A stretch of DNA of 64,000 nt from Odontesthes bonariensis (taxonomy: Eukaryota; Chordata; Actinopteri; Atheriniformes; Atherinopsidae): the NCBI RefSeq assembly GCF_027942865.1, contig NC_134510.1, positions 21,445,209 through 21,509,208 of the forward strand, in the 5' to 3' direction. Below, in pieces: positions 59,955-64,000 of the stretch. How positions within the stretch are numbered: position 1 is the first letter of the stretch; every line of letters begins with the position of its first letter. The notes beneath the pieces were generated by a model. The model was not told the origin of the DNA and searched no databases. It was given only the letters and a program-made list of their open reading frames with translations. Made by a program: the position numbers and the translations under genes.

Positions 59955-61059
59955 TCAGGGCAGGTCTGAAAAGGTTTTGCGGCAAGGTGGTCCAGCCTCT
60001 TTCTGTTCCTGCTCCTTTCCCATTCCTTCAAACATCAAGATCCTTAAATAAAGAACACAATGTTAGCTACTTTCCACGACATTCCGACATTTTCTTTTTG
60101 TGTTACCCTTTTTTGGGGGGTTATTTGGGAACTTGACATTCCTTCACACCTAAACGACCACAACTCAACTTTAATCCTCCCACTATTCACTGAATTATCA
60201 CGTGTTTCATACTCACAGCTTTAGAATTGCATTCCTTTTCCCCAGCATCATATTCAGGAAGTCACTATAGCTGATTGTGTCTTTTGATGCACTTCCAGCC
60301 ACCTCTGACATCATCTTTTTCAGCTCCAGGTGAGTTTTGGCCAATCCAAGTTTTTCCAGCATTAGTTTTAACCCCATCATATCTTTAAGATTTTTGGTTG
60401 ACACAGAGAAGATAAATAACGGGTGTTACATGTAATCTTTGAGGACAGCCTGTCAGCAATGAGTCACTAAAACAAGGTTTCATACAGATGCTTAAGATAT
60501 GTCAAACTCTGATGTACTTTTACCTATATCTCCTTTGTCATTTAGATCAAATTCCATATATTTCTCTGAAACACAAACCAGTGGGGAATTACACTTAATA
60601 ATGAAACGATGAACAAGGAAGTCACTTGTAATTACTGAGTACTCACTTTTAAACATTTCAAGCTTTGAGGCCAGATCTTCCTCTTCTGCATACTTTGGAT
60701 CTGAAAGAAAAGCCTAACAATGGGACAAATAAAAAGCCGACACCTTATTGTCAGTATCACACAGGTCTTATGTGTTTGTGTTTAGCCACCATAACCAAAT
60801 GATTTTGGCAAAAAAACAAAAAAACATTATCATTCTAACTCACCTCATTGGTAGAGTTCAGTTTTTCCTCCTGTTGAGATTTCAGAAGACCGTATGCTTT
60901 CCCCCCTGCGAGAAAACCAGCAATTAGCAACAAAAACCCATAAAACAGAGCTCTCACAAGTGATCTTTCAAAAGCACAGAAAGCAAAGCTCAGTTAGTTG
61001 TCTTCAGCACGACAAGTGTGACAGAAAAGGGCGAACTAACCTTGAGCCCTGTTGTCCAT
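59955..61059 (-). CDS. aif1: Allograft inflammatory factor 1 (complete, 147 aa)
   Basis: Minus-strand exons 61041-61059, 60844-60905, 60647-60713, 60524-60565, 60217-60382 and 59955-60042 join in frame to 147 residues, identical in length to human AIF1/IBA1. The product is a cytoplasmic EF-hand, actin-bundling protein of macrophages and microglia. Landmarks: start [37 protein letters not shown]-hand 1 with [27 protein letters not shown], a degenerate second EF-hand ([13 protein letters not shown]), and [14 protein letters not shown]. The C-terminal exon ends FSDLP. The first coding exon holds only 19 bases. Its start is 767 bp from the start of the divergently oriented Ig receptor gene. Confidence 0.97.
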
Positions 61060-61825
61060 TTCTGTGAACAGAACTGGGAAAATGTGAAACTAACACTGAC
61101 AACAACTCTGATGCTGTTTCTGTAAATCGAGACAGAAGAGGAAGTAAAGCGACAGAGTCTCGGTTTTACTGGTGAGGTTCCTGTACTGCATTTAGGGGAG
61201 TGGTAGAGGTCAACTGTGTGTTGCAACAATCAAAATTCACACTTTTACAGCGTGTCACCAGACAGGGCGGAAGAGAGCAGCTCGAACTGCTGCGTGCTGA
61301 AGTTCAACATAAACTCACCAATTAAGGAAATAAGATTAATACAGCAAAATTTATTTATTTTTTTTTAATTTTAAAGCACCACTGCAGCCCGCCCAGGTTT
61401 AAGTCTGTCCCACAGCCATTTGTTGCCCCGTCTCTTTCCACGCTCAACTGTACCCATCAAATGAAGGCAAATTGAGAGAGAGAGAAAGAGTCTGAACAAA
61501 TAATGTAAATAACATGCTTTAAAAGCATGTGGAAGATAAATGCTTTGCTAAAGGACACCTCAGTGGTGGCTGTGAGAGAGAAATAAATGCTGCTCCGTCA
61601 CCCCTTGAACACCTTCACAGTTGTGCTCAGTCAGGCTCAGTGATGAGGCCCATGCACTTTTTTTTGTTCTTGCCACATGGTGGCACAGTTGGTCACATAA
61701 CTAAGTGAAAGAAAAAAAAAAAAACTGTTTGACTGTGCACCTTGAGGAACTGAGAAAATAGGTTGAAATGAAAGATGTGGAAGGTGATACTCTGTTGTCT
61801 CAGAAGTTGCTTCATTACACAGAAA
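61060..61825. promoter_or_regulatory. Divergent intergenic region between aif1 and the Ig receptor
   Basis: A 766-bp spacer separates two head-to-head start codons. It contains an AGAG run (61475-61488), a poly-T stretch near 61350 and a poly-A run near 61713. No TATA box is convincing. It must hold both promoters, and shared myeloid/lymphoid control is possible but not shown. Confidence 0.4.
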
Positions 61826-63956
61826 ATGGCACAGTCCTATTTTCCGGCTCTTCATTTGTTAATTCTAGTTACAGTCGTAGTGGAATGCAGAGGTGAGTTT
61901 GCCACACAATCATTTTCTCATCAGAATTTTCTTATCAGCAAACAAGATAAATATAGTATCATTTTTTCATGCTTTAGATAAATAATGTATTCGGTGCCAC
62001 TTCTGTTCTGTGATGTAATGTTAATCATTTATACCAGAACCAAAGCAAAGAAAATATATGAATGAATAAATCGGAATACAATAAAAATCTCGTAATGTTT
62101 ACTGTTGAATGCTTTAGCTTAGAGTAAACTATCCTAACACCTGATGCACGTTATGTCCCCTTTCCGTTGGTTAGATTTTATCTTTATGTTTTGTCATTCA
62201 TCTGAAATGGTTTCTATAGGTACGATTCTGTCAGCATCTAAACAGGAAGATGTGGCTCTGTTTTGTTTGGACTCAAACGCGATGGATCTGAAGAGCTCCA
62301 GCAGAGGCAGATTGATAAAGTATGCCACAGATGCCACAGGCACGACGAGGGTCATGTTTGAGTGGCCAAAGAAATCACGGGATGACAAACGTGTGAAACT
62401 GGGAACAAATGAAGATGGGAAAACATGCCTTTTCCTGAAAAACCTGCAAAAATCTGACGCCGGGTGGTACGGCTTTGAAATCTGGGAAGGATGGGAGATT
62501 GTTCAGCACCGAAACATATCTTTGAAGATAAAAGGTAAAAACTACTTTTTGTATTTATTATTCTACAGAAAGATCTCCCTTCTTTATCGCACGTTCTCTA
62601 AAAATCTTTCAGACTGTAAAACCCTTCAATCAGTAAAGGCAGCACCCGGTGGACTCGTTAAACTCATGTGCCAAGCGAATGCAACATCAGGGCGGCAAGA
62701 GCTTTCCAGTGTCTCTTGGGTAATGCTGAAAGGAGACAAAGATGAACCTATTGACAGTGAACGAGTTCAAATGAACGTCCCTTTCTTGGCTATCCAGCCT
62801 GTGGCTGTCAGTGACAGTGGCTGGTACAGATGTTATTACATGCTTGGAGAAACTACGCACTGCTCTGACATCAATCTACATGTCCAAGGTCTGATATTTG
62901 ATATCTTTTTTTGCTCCATCGCTAACAACACATGATTATACGCCTAATTCTTATGATTTGTTCTGCTTTGCATAATGAAGAAATGAGTACTTCTGAGGCC
63001 ACAACTTCTCCAGTTCCAACCGTCACAAACACTGAGGAAGGTCGGCTGATGTTTCACATACATTTATGCAATGATCCATTTTTCATCGGGATGTTCTCAT
63101 GTCTTTGTCTAATGTCTTTCTCAGCCCTGACAGTCAGTGAAACTGTGCCGACTACTTTGGAGGAAGAGAGCGGCAAACCTTTGATTCCAGCTGTGGCCTT
63201 AGTCGTTAGTATGAGCCTTATACTTGCCGCACTGGCAGGGTTGTTCATTTACCGCAGATGTAAAACACAGAGCGTCACACAGCAGCCACAGAGGCAAACT
63301 GAAGGTTGGATCTGTCTGAAGCTTGTTCAGCCATTGTACTGACCCAGTGTGGAGACAGATGACCTCATATTTTCTTAATCTGATTTGTCTTACAGTGTCC
63401 ATGGGCGGTTACGAAGATCTGTCTCTTCCATGTTCGAAGCGTGAGTGCCAGCTTATGTCTTCATTTGCAAAAGCCTTCACCCCTCTTGGCGAATCCCCTT
63501 TTTCCTATTTTGTTTAAATACAACCTGCCGTTTCAATGTACATGTTTGTGGTTTCTTAAGTAATGGACAGAGTGAAGTGAACTTAACAGAGGAACAAGAA
63601 TGAAGAAAAACAAACTTTAAGTGTTGTATGGATATGCTGCCAATCACCTTTAAAAGACACATGATTCATTCAAGTCCACCTCTGTGCAAACCAAGTCACA
63701 CATGGCCTCAGTGCATACTGTATGAATGCTTATTGTCAAATGCCTCAAAGCCTACAATATCTCCCACTGTGCCAAGTACCACATCTTCACAGTGAAGCAT
63801 GGTGCTGGCAGTGTCATGCCATGTATAATACCAATACTTCACGATATGATTCCTTCTGTTTTGTTCATCCCCTCATTTGGAACTTTTTACATCTCACAGA
63901 ATCAGCAGACCGTGCCAACAGTCTGTACTATTGCTCAGAGGAAAACATGTTGACTT
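61826..63956 (+). CDS. Two-Ig-domain type I membrane receptor, 3' end outside window
   Basis: Exons 61826-61892 (signal peptide MAQSYFPALHLLILVTVVVE), 62220-62534 (Ig domain 1), 62613-62888 (Ig domain 2), 62981-63040 (Ser/Thr/Pro stalk), 63125-63304 (stalk plus membrane helix IPAVALVVSMSLILAALAG then basic YRRCK), 63396-63440 and 63900-63956 (cytoplasmic tail). All junctions are phase 1. About 333 residues are visible, and the last donor (T then GTAAG) shows that more exons follow. Domain 2 is canonical (LMCQA, SVSW, DSGWYRCYY), resembling CD300/pIgR-type V domains. Domain 1 has the first Cys (ALFC), but DAGWYGFEIW lacks the usual second Cys. The tail has tyrosines in GGYEDL and SLYYCSEE, loosely inhibitory-motif-like. 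The membrane helix has no charged residue. It is probably an immune receptor, but I cannot name the family. Confidence 0.85.
63715..63840 (+). mobile_element. Degraded Tc1-like fragment in an intron of the Ig receptor
   Basis: The plus strand near 63785-63822 reads FTVKHGAGSVM, close to the Tc1 transposase block TVKHGGGSIM. It is a short relict without inverted repeats and lies just upstream of the last visible exon. Confidence 0.45.
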
Positions 63957-64000
63957 GTAAGTATTGCAACAACAAAAGAAAATCACATTGCTATGATGAA

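Overview
The window is nuclear DNA from a ray-finned (teleost, probably percomorph-type) fish. The evidence is vertebrate multi-exon genes with GT-AG introns, fish-typical interspersed repeats (L2-like LINE, tRNA-derived SINE, BEL/Pao, hAT and Tc1 fragments), and long CA and poly-T tracts. All exon boundaries below were read by eye from splice consensus, reading frame and remembered family sequences. No alignment was run.

Layout. 1-4.6 kb: a decayed BEL/Pao LTR retrotransposon. 4.8-5.5 kb: a short inverted-repeat element with a perfect 36-bp palindrome. 8.55-9.82 kb (+): the last five exons of a paraoxonase (PON) gene. 10.25-20.23 kb (-): a complete five-exon two-pore-domain K+ channel gene of the KCNK5/TASK-2 type. 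Its 8-kb second intron holds two LINE copies and a nested element: a TTAA-flanked inverted-repeat pair, enclosing a hAT with 8-bp target duplications, enclosing a ~1-kb palindrome. 20.3-28.6 kb: no recognised gene, with a few unassigned exon-like pieces near 25 kb.

28.7-56.6 kb (+): a very large protein 4.1 gene (EPB41/4.1R type). My exon chain stays in frame from ATG 34996 to the stop at 54834 and predicts about 2,416 residues, against about 864 for the long human form as I recall it. The extra length comes from a Lys/Glu-rich headpiece expansion and from an array of exons between the FERM-adjacent exon and the exon homologous to human '..RPTSAPA..'. Fifteen consecutive exons (39639-45764) are all phase 1-1, and fourteen of them carry a D-D-W-F-x-L-[LF]-D motif or a diverged form of it. 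This array is the most unusual system in the window. The gene also has a likely alternative terminal exon at 50578-50634 and an altered C-terminal end.

57.3-59.0 kb (-): csnk2b, complete, tail-to-tail with epb41. 59.9-61.1 kb (-): aif1, complete, 147 aa. 61.8-63.96 kb (+): a two-Ig-domain type I membrane receptor running off the right edge, head-to-head with aif1. csnk2b, aif1 and an Ig receptor together recall the mammalian MHC class III block (CSNK2B ... AIF1-NCR3). epb41 lies on another chromosome in human, so the junction with it is fish-type gene order.

The genes do not form one pathway. Functional grouping is limited to the immune-flavoured aif1/Ig-receptor pair and the cytoskeletal 4.1 gene, whose domains (headpiece, FERM, FERM-adjacent, spectrin-actin binding, C-terminal) are all identifiable.
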